From: Anthonomus grandis grandis
Lineage: Eukaryota; Arthropoda; Insecta; Coleoptera; Curculionidae
Reading direction: 5' to 3'
Length of the DNA stretch: 64,000 nt
Assembly (NCBI RefSeq): GCF_022605725.1
Contig: NC_065546.1
Span: forward strand, 23,184,227-23,248,226
Part shown: positions 1-11,699 of the stretch, piece by piece
Layout: every line of letters begins with the position of its first letter
Position numbering within the stretch: the stretch's first letter is position 1
Made by a program: the position numbers and the translations under genes
Notes under the pieces: model-generated
Told to the model about the DNA's origin: nothing
The model's input: the letters and a program-made list of their open reading frames with translations, nothing else
Databases searched by the model: none

Positions 1-1394
1 CCAACAAATATCTTGAGTGAGTAACCAAGTATTTCCTCCTATTCAAATCCTGCTAGATTTAAACCTGAGATCGGATTATTTTTAATAAGACGGATGTCCT
101 GCTCCTAATATGGTTACCGTGAGAAAAAATTAAGCAATATATTTCCTGACCGTCTTTTTAGTGGGACTGGAAACTCTTGGTAGTACGAAATGGCTTTTAT
201 GATAGATTAACTAATTATTTAGACAAAGAGAGAGGCTCAAAATTTATAATTTTTAAGAGTTTTAATTCTATTTTTATATAGTATTTACATCTTTCAACTT
301 TTATCAGGCTTTTTAGTTTATTTTTATTAGAATAACGCTTCCATTTTCATTATGCAATATTAAGCATAATAAACATTTGATATTACGATTCTACGTGGGT
401 TACACACTGACGGAAGTATAGCCTGTATCAGAAAAATATTTCAGAAATGCCTAAACTTTCGTGTAATATTTTACCAATTGCTGCAAATTGCAAGCAACTG
501 AGTAAAAGTCAGGCGCTTAACTACGTCGTACCAAAAAACATAAACAAGTAGCGAAACGCACGAAATTCATGCGTGCGCGTTGCCATATTTCATCTTTAAG
601 CACGCGTAATGATCGATTCCCCAACCTGTATTTAAATAATAAAAGGCGAAATATAATGACAATATTGATCTTATCTGTAGTTATTTGCTGATCAATTTAT
701 ATCGTTTTTCAACTAATGTTTACCTGACTATAAATAAACTTATTCGTGAATGGCAATACATTTGAATGTATAAAATTTGAAAGATACAAAACATTTTTTC
801 TAACAGTATTATATCTAAAAATGTTTATAACTAATAATAATACATTTTATTATTAATTAACATTAATAATATTAATGTATTAACTTATTCAGCTTTCTCA
901 TATGTATTAACGTATATACCATTTGTAATAATATAATTTAATTAAGTTAATTATTCTAAACATTATGGTCGTAACAGTAAGGTCATTTTTATGTAAGAAA
1001 ATCTTGATTTTCTTGATTAAGGCGTCGCAACTTACTACTCTGGGCAGAAGGTTCTTTCAAAAATTGCCCTGAATATATATATTTTGCGAAACATCGGCTA
1101 GTTCAAATAGTATTGGACTTTTATTTTATTGATCCCTAAATTCAATAATATTACAAACCATATAGCCTTATGTTGATTGTTGACCGTTAATTAAAAAAAA
1201 AAACGTTCTTAAAAAAGTTTTTGTGAACATACAGGTAAAGGTTTGCTTTAATGACGAATTTCGTCAGCATATACTAATATAATAAATAATTAATAGGAGA
1301 AGCAGCACTGTTGCTTATATATGCAACGGTCTATCATATCACGTTATTTTAGCTGAAAGTTGTGATTATTTGGAGAATTTATGGTTAGAAATTT
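1..1394. other. AT-rich non-coding stretch, nothing recognised
   Basis: No exon, transposon domain or clear terminal repeat was recognised here. The missing first exon of FRMD8 could lie here or outside the window, but nothing identifies it. Confidence 0.5.
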
Positions 1395-1790
1395 GAAAAT
1401 TATTAGAAATAAACCATAAAGAAAGATATTTTTTTTCTAGCGTACTCACAATATTCTGTTGCTTGGTCGCTTCTGTACATACTAGCCTTACGTAACCGCT
1501 TGCTGAGATTTCTCTTCACAGGATAGAGCTGACAAAGCTCTGCTCGGAAACTAGCCCAAATTTTATTTGGTGGATGTCAGTTGTCATACCAATCATTTGC
1601 GTCACTTTCAAGGGCTCCCGCGGTTCTGCAAAGCTGTTCAAAATCACTCCACTTAAACGTGGTCGCCAAAGTCTCTATATCGTCACACCAACTAATCGCT
1701 CCCGCATCACTTTTTGACGGGTCAAAAGCTGGAATATTAATTGGCGATGATGGTGCTAGCACCACCAAAAAATTATGCAAATTTTTTTTT
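1395..1790 (-). pseudogene. LTR-retrotransposon Gag fragment (gypsy-like)
   Basis: Read on the minus strand, an open stretch of about 67 residues (1577-1780) has the pattern of an insect retrotransposon capsid: an IPAFDPSKSD-type start, a SWCDDIE segment, and a WYDN segment. It continues in shifted frames to about 1400 with a WASFRAELCQLYP-like and an EYARKKI-like segment. These are features of the Gag family that packages retrotransposon RNA. No protease or reverse transcriptase follows it. It is a broken fragment, and assignment to Ty3/gypsy rather than another LTR group is inference. Confidence 0.55.
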
Positions 1791-2569
1791 TAAATTTTGC
1801 ATAATTTTCTTGTATTACACACAAATCAGTTTTACATCACTTATTTTATATCTCATTACATTATATACATAGTATTGTATATATCATTGTATTGTCTAAT
1901 GACTCGTAGCTAAAAAAAGTTTTTTGTAGAACTGTTCATTTTTTTTTGACTTATTCATAAGTCCAATATATTGAATTCCACAAGCCTTAAAAAGAAAGAT
2001 GTTCATCAATCTAGTGGTATCGACAATAGAAAAATATTTAGCTGCATCTCTTTCTTTAATAATGTAGTTCCGACGTATTTAGCAAAGCAAGATATAACTT
2101 TTGTATATCTGCTGATAGTTAGTGAACTTGTAATCTACGTTTTTTTTTTTGTTGCAATTGCTTTACTTATTCTAAATGAAGGCAAGAAGAGGATGTCATG
2201 CCTAACTCGTCTAAAGGCAAGTCCCCGTTCTGCCAGAAATAGGGTTACATCTAAAAAAGGCAGACGTAAATCTTTCTAGCTTTGTTTCTCATCCTTTATT
2301 TGTTTGACTAACAACTTATTATAGGTTAGATAAGCAGCCTTTGTCTCTTCGCGCATGTCTTTGTACGTGTACCGCCAGTTAACACTTTTTGCAATCAATC
2401 TTGATCTACAATCTTGATTTTGACAATTAATTAAGTCACATCAAATTTGCTTTTTTCACATTTAGAAGTTTGATTTGATCTTTGCTAAGATCGTATTCTG
2501 GAATTTAAAGATTTAAAGAAGGTGTATTCATTGATTTAGAGATATAATTTCTAATGTTGTTCTTATTAT
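1791..2569. other. No recognisable feature
   Basis: A 102-codon plus-strand frame at 1971-2279 ends in a Lys/Arg-rich tail, but it shows no domain, family resemblance or splice context I can support. The rest is AT-rich with several homopolymer runs. Confidence 0.4.
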
Positions 2570-3020
2570 TAAATGTTCTGAAATAATTATTTTGGTACAT
2601 TGTATTAGGCATAAAACTATTTTGTTGTTGGCCATGTTGCATAGAATTTAGTTGTCTAAAAGTCTAATTATTAATATTTTTAGCCAAACGAAGGTTTTTT
2701 TTAATTTTATTTAGAGAATTTGAAGGATTGTTGTTTTTATGTTGATTATTATTAGCATTCAAAGCGTTTATTTTTAAGCTTCACTAAACTAAAAAAAGTG
2801 TTACTAAAATATCTAAATATAAATGTTTGGAATAAACTAAAATGTAAATGTATAAAATTCAAATCAGAATTAGGCGATGTTTGTCCATCCGTGACATGAC
2901 AACAAGGTTTCGGATGGTGCTGTTCACAGTCCTGTAGTTGTAAATAGAATCTTCGTTGATTGGTCTTATGGATACCTTATTGATTGGATATGCTATTTAA
3001 TTATTAAAACACACAATCAG
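2570..3020 (-). pseudogene. Possible gypsy Gag C-terminus and leader
   Basis: On the minus strand, 2570-2760 reads as an Asn/Gln-rich segment (for example QLNSMQHGQQQNSFMPN) like the low-complexity C-terminus of some gypsy Gag proteins. It lies a few hundred bases downstream, in minus-strand order, of a primer-binding site at 3021-3033, as expected for a shortened 5' end of a gypsy element. In-frame stops break it, and asparagine-rich frames arise easily in AT-rich DNA, so this is weak. Confidence 0.3.
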
Positions 3021-3033
3021 ACCGACTGCGCCA
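3021..3033 (-). other. Retroelement primer-binding site
   Basis: The minus strand reads TGGCGCAGTCGGT, the form of tRNA-Ser-type primer-binding site used by the 17.6/297 group of insect gypsy elements. It directly follows a GTAAT end, fitting an LTR whose 3' end is at 3034. The motif is seen directly; the tRNA assignment is from knowledge of the family. Confidence 0.5.
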
Positions 3034-3195
3034 ATTACGGGGTGGGTAGTTGAAGTTAGTAAGTAAGTAATTGGTAATACTGTAACTGACTATGTATGTA
3101 AATTTCCTATGATCGGCTATTTCGTTTTAATACAGATAAGTAAAAAACTCAATAATCGGATTTAGGCCAGAACCTTTTATATGCAAGTCTATAAC
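3034..3195 (-). repeat. Candidate LTR 3' end, truncated by hAT fragment
   Basis: This stretch sits upstream, on the minus strand, of the primer-binding site. It contains a TATAAAAGG box (3173-3181, minus strand) and ends in GTAAT. It stops where the hAT terminal repeat begins at 3196, so the LTR appears truncated. No second LTR copy was found in the window. Confidence 0.35.
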
Positions 3196-4130
3196 CAAGG
3201 GCGTACCCAGGATTTCAGCTAGGGGGAGAGAGGCAGCTCATACCTGTTTCAAGAAGATGGTCGGTCGGGTATATTAAAATAAAAAATCATGAAAATTGAC
3301 TTTTATTAATTAGTTTGATTGACACAAAACAAAATATTATATATATATAATAATCATAATATATATGTATATTAATTTAACAGTAATCTTGTCGGATTTG
3401 CCGAAAATTTGTCTATGACAGTCTTTTCAATAAACTCACTGCTTTCTTTTAAGTAATTGCGATCTATGCTCATCAGACATAAACCTGTAAGCCTTTCTTC
3501 ATCCATGGTGCTTCTAAGCCACGTTTTAACTCTTCGCAGCGTACTGAAACACCGTTCTACAGTCGACGTGGTGCATGGGCTAGCGCTTAAAATGCCTTTG
3601 TGACAGCAGGGTAAAAAATGTTGGCTTCGTTGAAGAGATTATTTACTTCTATGTCCCTTAATTGATCATCTGAAAAAGCCTTCTTCACCCATAAATTATG
3701 CCAAAGGTTCAGTTCTCCAGTGATATTCAGGTTATAAAATTCTTGGAATGATTCTGCGTTCTTGTGTAAATCTGTAATGCTGGATTTGGTCTTGATCATA
3801 TACAAGGGATGATGTTTACTTAAAGCAAACGCCGCAGTATTTTCTTGGGAGAATCGAATATTCAATGACAAAATGAGTAAATCAATGTATGGTATTATCA
3901 GGGAACGCCGCCAATATTCGTTATCATGGCTTGATGGCGGATTACTTCTATGTGTTTGCTTGTGAACAAGACGTGAAACCGAAATTTTTATGTTCAAATA
4001 CATTGCAATAGCTCGCGGTTTTTGAAGCATTTCATTACTTATTCTATCAGGAAACTTGCAGTCATTTCTGAGAATGTCCCTGATATTGTTATTGTGTTTC
4101 CCCACCGAGATTATGTCGATCGATTTAGCT
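3196..4130 (-). mobile_element. hAT transposon, 3' part only
   Basis: The right-hand (3') end of a hAT DNA transposon lies here on the minus strand. It starts with an inverted terminal repeat, CAAGGGCGTACCCAGG. It encodes a 172-codon stretch (3587-4105) matching the C-terminal half of the transposase in the complete copy at 53163-56084, including shared IKDILRND and FPDRIS segments and an ELNLWHNLWVKKAF segment of the hAT dimerisation region. The 5' half is missing: similarity to the other copy stops near 4130, where Pao reverse-transcriptase sequence begins. No matching target duplication could be found, so this is a truncated, chimeric fragment. Confidence 0.8.
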
Positions 4131-6032
4131 TGCAGTGCGCTGCTAAAGTTGCTGCCAATAAGAAGGGACTGCTACTAACTCTAAACACTACTCGCCTGTG
4201 TCGATAAATAATTTCATTTCCATTCAGATCAGTCCACAAAAATCAAAAAAAATCTCTATCGGAGGGATAGACGCTGATTTGAAGAAAGGCTTTTCGATGT
4301 CCGCGATGACACCGATTCTATTCTGACGGAACCTTATTAGAATATCTCGAATCAGTTCTATTAGATTCGGACCCTTTTTTAAACAACAATTTAATGAGGG
4401 GCTATCCCTCTCCTTTGCAGACGCATCAAACACTGGACGAATTTTTGTCGTACTCTCTTCCTTTAATACAGGACTGTGGGGTAAATAATGTACACAACTA
4501 CTGCTTATCTCCTCCAGGGGAACTTGCTCGATTAGGCCCTCCTGTTCCCACTCCTAAAAAACAACATCGTACAAACTGTAAAGCCTCATGTTCTCCAACT
4601 TTTTTAAAGTGCTCTGTAACCTTCTCTTGGCAATATTAAAATTTGAAGGAAGCGAAGGATGGTCTTCGATCCAAGGCAACCTAATCTCATAACGATTGTC
4701 TAAATTTATCTTCACCGTTTCCAGAAAAAAATCTCTTGCAGCTTCATGCAATTGCTCCTTGGACTTGGTCTCGGCAGGATCCTTACTACCTAATACGTCA
4801 AGTTGCCACAGCTGTGTAATGGAAGCATCATTCAAAAAAAGAGAGATTGCTTTCACAGTTAGAGTTTGTCTAGCTAAGGAAAGGTACACCATCTGTTTCA
4901 AAGCTACACCAAGTTTTGTCCCCTAATAACGCGCGATTAGCGACAGTAGCGCGACTTTTTTTAAAAAAAGACATAAACACTAAAAGGCACAGAACACAAA
5001 TATAAGAATTAACGCAACGGCACTTTTTATATGCAAATCGGGGCGATCGATACCTTTGCTTTGGCAGCGGCGTAAACAAATTTACTGCACAACCGAGCCG
5101 AACAACACGTGCTGTACCTTTCCTTAGCTAGACAAAGTCTACAACAACTGTTATTGGATTTACTCAACGGAATCCTATCCATAAGAGTCCACCCTAGACT
5201 AGTGGAGTTTCTACTGCCACTTACGCACTTAAAAGAAGTCTTTTCTGGCCTGTGTAAAGCTTTTCAGCCATATCTGATCCAATTAAAATTTCTATGGGCG
5301 CTGGAGATCCTAAATCAGACAAGCTAATGTTAAACCTTTTGAGTTCTTCTATACAAGGTCACTGGAACAACGGAGAAACCTCAGCATATATCATGGGTTG
5401 GGATAACGCCTCTATGACAGCTATATTTCCCGTTACTCAGTTTTAACAGTCATGTTTTATCAGGGACATGGCACCTCCAAACAAGCAATGTTTAATTTCA
5501 GCCTGACGCTTAGAAGTATAGTGCAACAGCTGAGCAGCGGACTTCAAGATATATGTATTCTGGGAACTTGTACCAATCAATGCTCGGACCCATCTAGATC
5601 CATTGACACCACTAATTTCCACCCTTAAAGTCTGCATAAACACGGTGACACCGATTTTTGTTCTCCCTTATTTAACTGGTTTGTTCCCTCCTGGATCAGG
5701 GCACATCAAGGCTATATGTGAGTTACTATAAATTAAACATATTAGTCGAGCATTACACCAGAGCATTACGCCTGATGCCCAATTTGTAAACAACAAAAAC
5801 AGGCTCTTTTCGAAGTAAAAATTTCCTTTCTCTTTTCTACGGGATAACTCTGAGCTCTTAAACAATTTGCACTATCATGAGGTTTATCACAAAACACGCA
5901 TTTTGGTACAGACTTTGACTCACAATTAACCAAGCCAGCAGCAGTAAGAACTGTATGATTTGTGGTTAAACGCCTACCTACTACACATGTATCACGTGAA
6001 CTAATACTGCAGATTTCAAAACCCTCAGTAGC
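4131..6032 (-). mobile_element. BEL/Pao retrotransposon pol, decayed, 3' truncated
   Basis: Read from 6032 down, the domains appear in Pao order. First is the Gag zinc knuckle with a CVFCDKPHDSANC motif (about 5860-5930). Next is the aspartic protease around 5443-5643, where the active-site triad reads TSS in place of the usual D-T/S-G (IGTSSQ). Then come a linker with an ILIGSDMA segment, the LWQLDVLG region (4554-4901), and the reverse-transcriptase start with FDASAKE and GVIADIEKPF motifs (4224-4433), continuing to about 4140 with IYRHRRVVF and SPFLLAAT segments. Frameshifts and stops break every domain. RNase H and integrase are missing because the element is cut by the hAT fragment at about 4130. 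The Gag N-terminus lies at 10979-11660, on the other side of an inserted LINE. Confidence 0.85.
4862..5139. mobile_element. 278-bp MITE inside Pao, TA target site
   Basis: Terminal inverted repeats of about 26 bp frame this segment. The left arm reads TTTGTCTAGCTAAGGAAAGG (part), and the right arm is its reverse complement with one change near the tip. Dinucleotides TA at 4860-4861 and 5140-5141 flank it. Removing it brings the interrupted Pao reading into register. It has no coding capacity. The TA target and short arms suggest a non-autonomous Tc1/mariner-type element; the family is inferred. Confidence 0.7.
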
Positions 6033-6681
6033 GGGGTTGGGGAGGTGGTCTGGGCTCTAATCGGCGTAAGGCTGAACGGTCCCTAGCACACCTCTTGGGT
6101 AGTTTGTTGGACCTGCACGGAGACCTTTTTGTTTTTCTCCTTGGCTAGCACCTCCATAGTCATCAAACTACCAAGACTACAGGATACTCCCGTCAATGAT
6201 CGCGAGTATGCAGGCCTAGCCTGCATCCTACATGCGGTAACCCTGTTGAAACTAAATCCTGTAGATCTAGACTGGACGTCGATAAACTCCCCGGCAATAA
6301 CACTTGGGTTTGTTGGACTAGAGTCACACCTTTCTTCCGCTATTCTTGGGTGAGCCTCTGCTTTCTCTTCTTTCTGCTTACTATCTGCCGCCCTCGGCCT
6401 GCTGTTCTTCTTTCTTAGTGTTCGTCTTTTCCTGCGTGTCTTCTTCTCTTCTTTAGCCCAATCCAAGGTGTGTAGGCAACGTGCCGAGGGATGAATGGTC
6501 GTGGGGCAAAACACGGTCGTAGACGTTCCCTCTGGAATACCGGGCGACCTTCCAGAGTATCCAGCCTTACCCAGGTAAACGGCTCTGCCTGGGTGGACCG
6601 CTATTCTGTTATACTCGTGAGACCAACATGGACCATCAAAAAAACAAAGAAACTCTTTCTCCCCTTCGTTCCCCCTCCACC

Positions 6682-7775
6682 ATGGCGGGCTCTGATACAT
6701 CAGAGCCCACCTGCAGGCCCTTCCTCTGATGGGCCCACACATTCTCCTACCCCCGAGGGCTCTGTCTCAGCAGGGAACCCGGTAAACCCCGACGTCAACA
6801 TTGACGATCTAGCTGGAGCTCAACAGAGCACAGCTGAAAATAAAGAACCTCTGCGGTTCTGAGAAAAGAAGGAGAAGGAAGGCTAGGGCTGCCGAAGAGG
6901 CCAAGGGCTCCCTGGGCTCGGCTTCCGCGGCGGCCCTGGCACCTACTCTCTCAGAGGCTTGCAAGCCTGGGGCTTCCACTAAGGAGGGACCAGGCACCAA
7001 AAGGCTCAGGACACCCGGGTCTACGCCTACCGAGCGCGCTGGCGGGGCTAAGAGACCGCGGACCGCTGATTCCCGGCCTCAAGTCAGCTATGCGCGAGCG
7101 GTCGGCAGCGCCAAGCTGCAGCTGGCAGTGTGCCGAACGGAACAGCCCGAGGTCGGTTTCACTGGCGAACAGCTGCTACAATTCGTGGACTCGGTGACTG
7201 AGGCCATACTGCGGACTTCGTCCGGCAGTGAGGCACAGTCACTGCAATTCCATCCACCGCGGCTGATTAGGAACCACATTCTGTTAACGGCCGCGAACCA
7301 GGAAAGTCTGGAGTGGCTCCGTCGGGCACTCCCAAGTCTTTCCCCTTGGGAGGGGGTCACGCTGACAACAGTGGATCCCTCCACGCTTCGCTTACGCCGG
7401 GCCATCTTAAGGATCCCGGGTATTAGACATAAGTCTGACAAGGACACCCTGAGGCTTCTGGAGCTTCAAAATCCTGGCCTCCCGTGCTCCCAGTGGAGAA
7501 TGTGGGAGCGCAAGGAAGGGGCTAAGAACCTCAGGCTGGTGGTGGAGGTGGATGAGGGATCGGCCAAAACAATAAGGGAGAGACAGGGCTCGCTATTTGA
7601 TAGCATCACCCTTATCGAGAGCAGGAAAGCGGCTGATGACACCAGGGTGGCTACTTCCACAGTGGCCTCTGAGCCCTCGGCCGCCGACTTAGAAAAGGCC
7701 ACTACTGCTGACACCGCAGCTTCTGAGGGGCCAGGGCTATCCGTAGACGATGGCCCTTCCAGCTCCAAGGACTAA
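6682..7775 (+). pseudogene. LINE ORF1, nucleic-acid-binding Gag-like protein
   Basis: The likely start is the ATG at 6682, in a strong CACCATGG context just inside the element. The frame shifts twice before about 6860. From 6862 to the stop at 7775 it is open for about 300 codons. It begins with a run of basic residues, then an Ala/Pro/Gly-rich linker with RPQVSYARAVG, then a globular part with EWLRRALPSLSPWEG and ILRIPGIRHKSDKDTL segments. This resembles the DUF4780-type domain seen in ORF1 of some arthropod LINEs. It ends in an acidic Ser-rich tail. Such proteins bind the element RNA; that role is from family knowledge, and the domain call is by eye. Confidence 0.7.
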
Positions 7776-7811
7776 GCGTACTGGCAGTCACCTATCCCCA
7801 CACCATACAGC

Positions 7812-10800
7812 ATGCCTTTAACATTTCTGCAGGCGAATCTACAGCATGGAAGAGCGTCCACTGCTGTTCTGTGCAAAAGGCTCACTGAGCTCCATATCGA
7901 CGTCGCCTTATTACAGGAGCCCTGGACTTACCAGGGCTCTATTAAAGGCCTGGGTTTAACTGGCGGCACAATACATAAACATGTACCTTGTGAGAATCCC
8001 CGCGCAATCATCCTTACTAGGAATGTGCGGTGCTTTCTCCTCTCAGGTCTCTGTACAAGGGACCTAGTAGCCGTCAAACTGTGTCAAAAATTGAATCACT
8101 CCCCCCGGCCGTGACTGCGGTGGTCAAATACTGTGGTCAAAGACTTGGGTCTCCCGCTTCTCATGGGCTGCGATTCGAATTTACATCACGGCCTTTGGGG
8201 ATGCGGAGATGAGAACCCAAGGGGCCGCTCCCTGGTTGACTTCCTGTGCTCAAATGGCCTAGAACTACTCAACCGAGGCAGTGTCCCAACTTTCTACTGC
8301 AATAGGAGTCAATCAATTATTGACCTCACTATCTGTTCCCTAGTACTGTGAACCTTTTCAGCTCATGGAGAGTGTCTCTTGAGGTCACAATGTCGGACCA
8401 CAGGCACATCCTTTTTGAATTAAAGAAGCAGGCTCGGTGCGATTCCCCAGCCTACAGAAACCCAAGGTGCACTGACTGGGACCACTTTCGAGAGGAACTA
8501 GTCGGTGGTCTTGCGGACATGCCGGCAAGGTACATACTTCCGGCCGACACAGAGATCGAGACTGTCAACCTGACTCGTGCGATAGTCGCGGCATTCGAGG
8601 GCAGCTGTCCCCTCAGACGGAGACCCGCCAATGCCAAGAATGCTTGGTGGAACAGGAACACGGAAAAGCACCGTGACAATACGCGTCGGCTCCTTCGCAG
8701 GGCTGAGCGCACTAAGCTTGCCAGTGACTGGGATGCTTTCCACGCAGCTCAAAGGCAATACAAAAAGACACTCAGGGACTCCAAAAGACAGTGCTGGAGG
8801 CGGTTCTGCGATGATGTTGAAAACACACCATCCGCAGCACGACTGTGCAAAGTACTGTCCAAGGAACCTGGAACTAAATTGGGGTCGCTGTCACTTCCAG
8901 ATGGCGGCTTTACTACCAATGAGCGGGAGTCACTGGAGGTCATGCTGCGCACTCACTTCCCAGACTCCAACTCAACTCGCGATCCTCCTAGCTGTTCTCG
9001 GGCTCCGATTCGCTTAGCGTTCGAGACTGCTAGAAGAATAATTACCTACGAGAGGGTGAAGTGGGCAATCAAGACATTCCCCCCTTCAAATCTCCGGGTA
9101 TGGATGGATTATATCCATGCCTTTTGCAAAACGGGTTAGAAGTACTAACCTCACACATAGTCAGACTATTCAGGTCGTCCCTTGCTCAGGGCTACATCCT
9201 AAAGTTATGGCGTCAAGTGAAAGTCGTCTTCATTCCGAAACCCGGAAAAAGCGGTTTTACAGATCCCAAATCGTACCGACCTATCAGCCTTACCAGCTTT
9301 ATGCTGAAGGCGATGGAGAGGCTGATTGATCGATACCTTAAGGAAAGCATCCTGGTCAACAAACCACTGCATGTGCACCAATACGCAAGAGTCGCGGCTC
9401 AGAACCCTGTTTGGTTAGCTGGATAGAGGCCATGCTCTCGAAACGTCATGTATCTGCCCAGCTCAATAACGAGATTGTCGAAACGTTGGCGGCTAGGGGC
9501 TGCCTGCAGGGAGGAGTATTGTCCCCTACCTTGTGGTGCCTTGTGGTCGACAGCCTGATAAACCTTTTAAACAATGCTGGCCTATAAACACAGGCCTACG
9601 CTGATGATCTGGTAATCCTTTGCCCAGGGAAAGACGCCGTCTCAATGCGGGGCCCTATGATGAGAGCCCTGCGTATGGTGGACAGATGGTGCCTCTCGGG
9701 GGGTCTCAGGATTAACCCCAAAAAAGCAGAGCTCCTACTATTCACGAGGAGACGTAACTAGGCACGCCCCCTGCAGCAGCATGCAGCTGCATTACTCCAG
9801 GACAGTTTGATTTCTGGGAATTAAGTTGGATCCCAAGCTCTCCTGGCACGATCATGCAAACACCAGAATGAAGAAGGCCACCTGCGCGCTATGGCCCTGC
9901 GGGCGGGCTTTCGGCAATACCTGGCGTCTGTCTCCTAAGATCCTCCACTGAATCTACTCGCGCATTGTGAGACCTCTTCTCACATACGGGGCTATCGTTT
10001 AGTGGTCATGTACTGAGAAAGCGAAAATTCGTGCAAAACTGGACAGAGTCCAACGTCTTGCATGTCTCAGCATAACGGGTTCCATGCGGACGGCGCCAAC
10101 TAGAGCGCTTGAGACTCTGCTGAGCCTTCCGCCTCTGGACTTCGTTGTGCAATTCGAGGCAATGAGGACTGCGTACAGGCTATACGTCCTCGGCGAACTA
10201 CGTGCTGGCGAGACCGGTCACGCAAAAATTTGGTCACAGGCCATATAGGAATGTCCTCTCCTTCTGATGGGCAGTGACTGCATGGCTCCAGTGACTGTGG
10301 ACTGCGAGGGATTCGTGACGCACATTGCAGGCAGAGAGGAGTGGCAGTTTTCCAACAGACCTGCATTGCTAAATAGGGGGACCATCTGGTACACAGATGG
10401 CTCCAGAATGAATAACAGAGCTGGATCAGGGCTTATTAGTGGGATCCCACATACCAGTAGGGCATACTCGCTGGGGGAGCACGGCACTGTCTTCCAGGCC
10501 GAAGTATTCGCTGTATTAAAATGCGGACAGAAAATCCTTAAGCTGCGGACACCGCAGTCGTATCAATATGCTCGGACAGCAAAGCTGCCATTAAGGCTAT
10601 CACGGCCGCAAAGGTAAGCTCCAAGCTTGTACTAGAGTGCATAAAAGTCCTGAAAAAACTGGTACAGGTTGGATGCAGGGTCCAGCTCGTCTGGATACCT
10701 AGCCATGCGGGCCATGCAGGTTATGAGGAAGCGACTCTCTTGCCAGACTGGGATCCGCGAATGTGCCGATGGGGCCGGAACCCATAGTCGGTATTGCCAA

Positions 10801-10870
10801 ATGCGTTGCGGTCGCGTCAATGAAGGGTCTGCTGGACAAGTGGACCCACCGAAGATAGACTGAGTCCCCT
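7812..10870 (+). pseudogene. LINE ORF2: endonuclease, reverse transcriptase, RNase H
   Basis: ORF2 starts with the ATG at 7812, 34 bases after ORF1. The apurinic-like endonuclease opens with LQANLQHGRAST and DVALLQEPW motifs, has GCDSNLHHGLWG near 8165, and ends with the MSDHRHILF motif near 8390. The reverse transcriptase has FKSPGMDG (about 9085), VVFIPKPGKS and SYRPISLTSF (about 9210-9300), a QGGVLSP-like block near 9510 and a YADDL-like block near 9600. RNase H follows with IWYTDGSRMNN (about 10386), the AEVFAV helix, and a WIPSHAGHAGYEEA end near 10690. Stops and frameshifts separate the blocks into at least six pieces, so no enzyme can be made. Confidence 0.9.
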
Positions 10871-10978
10871 AAGGCCGTTGGGCTCTGGTAACCCCCGGTG
10901 GGGTATGATGGGTCCATCAGGAGACCTATATGCACAACTGCCTTGGCAGCCCACTGTTTCGTCAATTCATCTTCATTC

Positions 10979-11660
10979 ACCCTCAGTAGCCAAACTGATC
11001 CTTTGCTCCCCCTCAACTTTACCGTTCAAAAATAACATTAAGTTATTAAGCCTAATCTCGGATGTGGATGTGAATGCACCATTAGAAATAGCTCTCTCCT
11101 CCTCTTGACTTAATTCCCTTATGTCACTGAACCTTGAAATCTTTTTTATAGAGTTCACAGCAGCCAACGGAGGGAGATCTGTGCCACACTCTGAGTAGCT
11201 CCTCTGCTATGCAAGATTGAATTAGGGGAAAAAGCATAGATGCACATTCCTAGGAAGCCACCCCCAATGTCTCAATAATTAACTTATAATACTCAATAAT
11301 TACTTATTAACTATTAATAATTTACTTTAAAAGTTCCCGCACATAAATTTCTATCTGTAAATCTTCTTTTCCAAAACGAGCCTTAAGGCAATTAATAATC
11401 TCGTGGTAATTTTTCCCTATAGTTGGAAAAATTTTAACACATTGCCTAGCCTTACTATTAGGTATTATAGCTTGTAACAAATATTCAACTTTATCATTGG
11501 TCTATACTGAGGTCTTCATGCACTTTACTGAATTGGGCCCAAAATGGCAACCATTCCTTAACATTGCCATTGAAAGTTCTAAATTATATAACAGGAAGTT
11601 TAAAATTTCTCTTACCATGGCTTCTGTTTGATATAGATAAACTAAATTCTGCATGTTAAG
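10979..11660 (-). pseudogene. Pao retrotransposon Gag N-terminal part (DUF1759-like)
   Basis: The minus strand from about 11660 down carries Pao Gag blocks: a FNGNVKEWLPFWAQF segment, VKIFPTIGKNYHEII, CLKARFGKEDLQIEIYVREL, and an RLNNLMLFLNGKVEGEQRIS stretch ending at the LINE insertion. This is the capsid region that precedes the zinc knuckle at 5860-5930, so it is the other half of the split Pao element. Frameshifts and one stop occur. No 5' LTR was recognised beyond 11660. Confidence 0.8.
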
Positions 11661-11699
11661 ATGTTAACTGCATGTTCTTCTTTTAAAACAATTAAACTT

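Larger units (their letters stand above)
6033..10978 (+). mobile_element. LINE (R1/LOA-like), full-length but decayed
   Basis: A 4.95-kb non-LTR retrotransposon with two coding regions: ORF1 near 6682-7775 and ORF2 near 7812-10870. It is bounded by a perfect 12-bp duplication, ACCCTCAGTAGC, at 6021-6032 and 10979-10990. The duplicated bases belong to the Gag gene of the minus-strand Pao element, so the insertion and its boundaries are exact. ORF2 has endonuclease, reverse transcriptase and RNase H, a layout of the LOA/I groups. The element is much more GC-rich than its surroundings and has no poly(A) tail. Many frameshifts make it inactive. Confidence 0.9.

Noticed and set aside
1971..2279. 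102-codon plus-strand frame with basic tail
   Set aside because: No recognisable domain, splice sites or codon bias; AT-rich background gives frames of this size.
6083..6742. 219-codon minus-strand frame
   Set aside because: It is antisense to the LINE 5' region, has no domain, and arises from the GC-rich composition.
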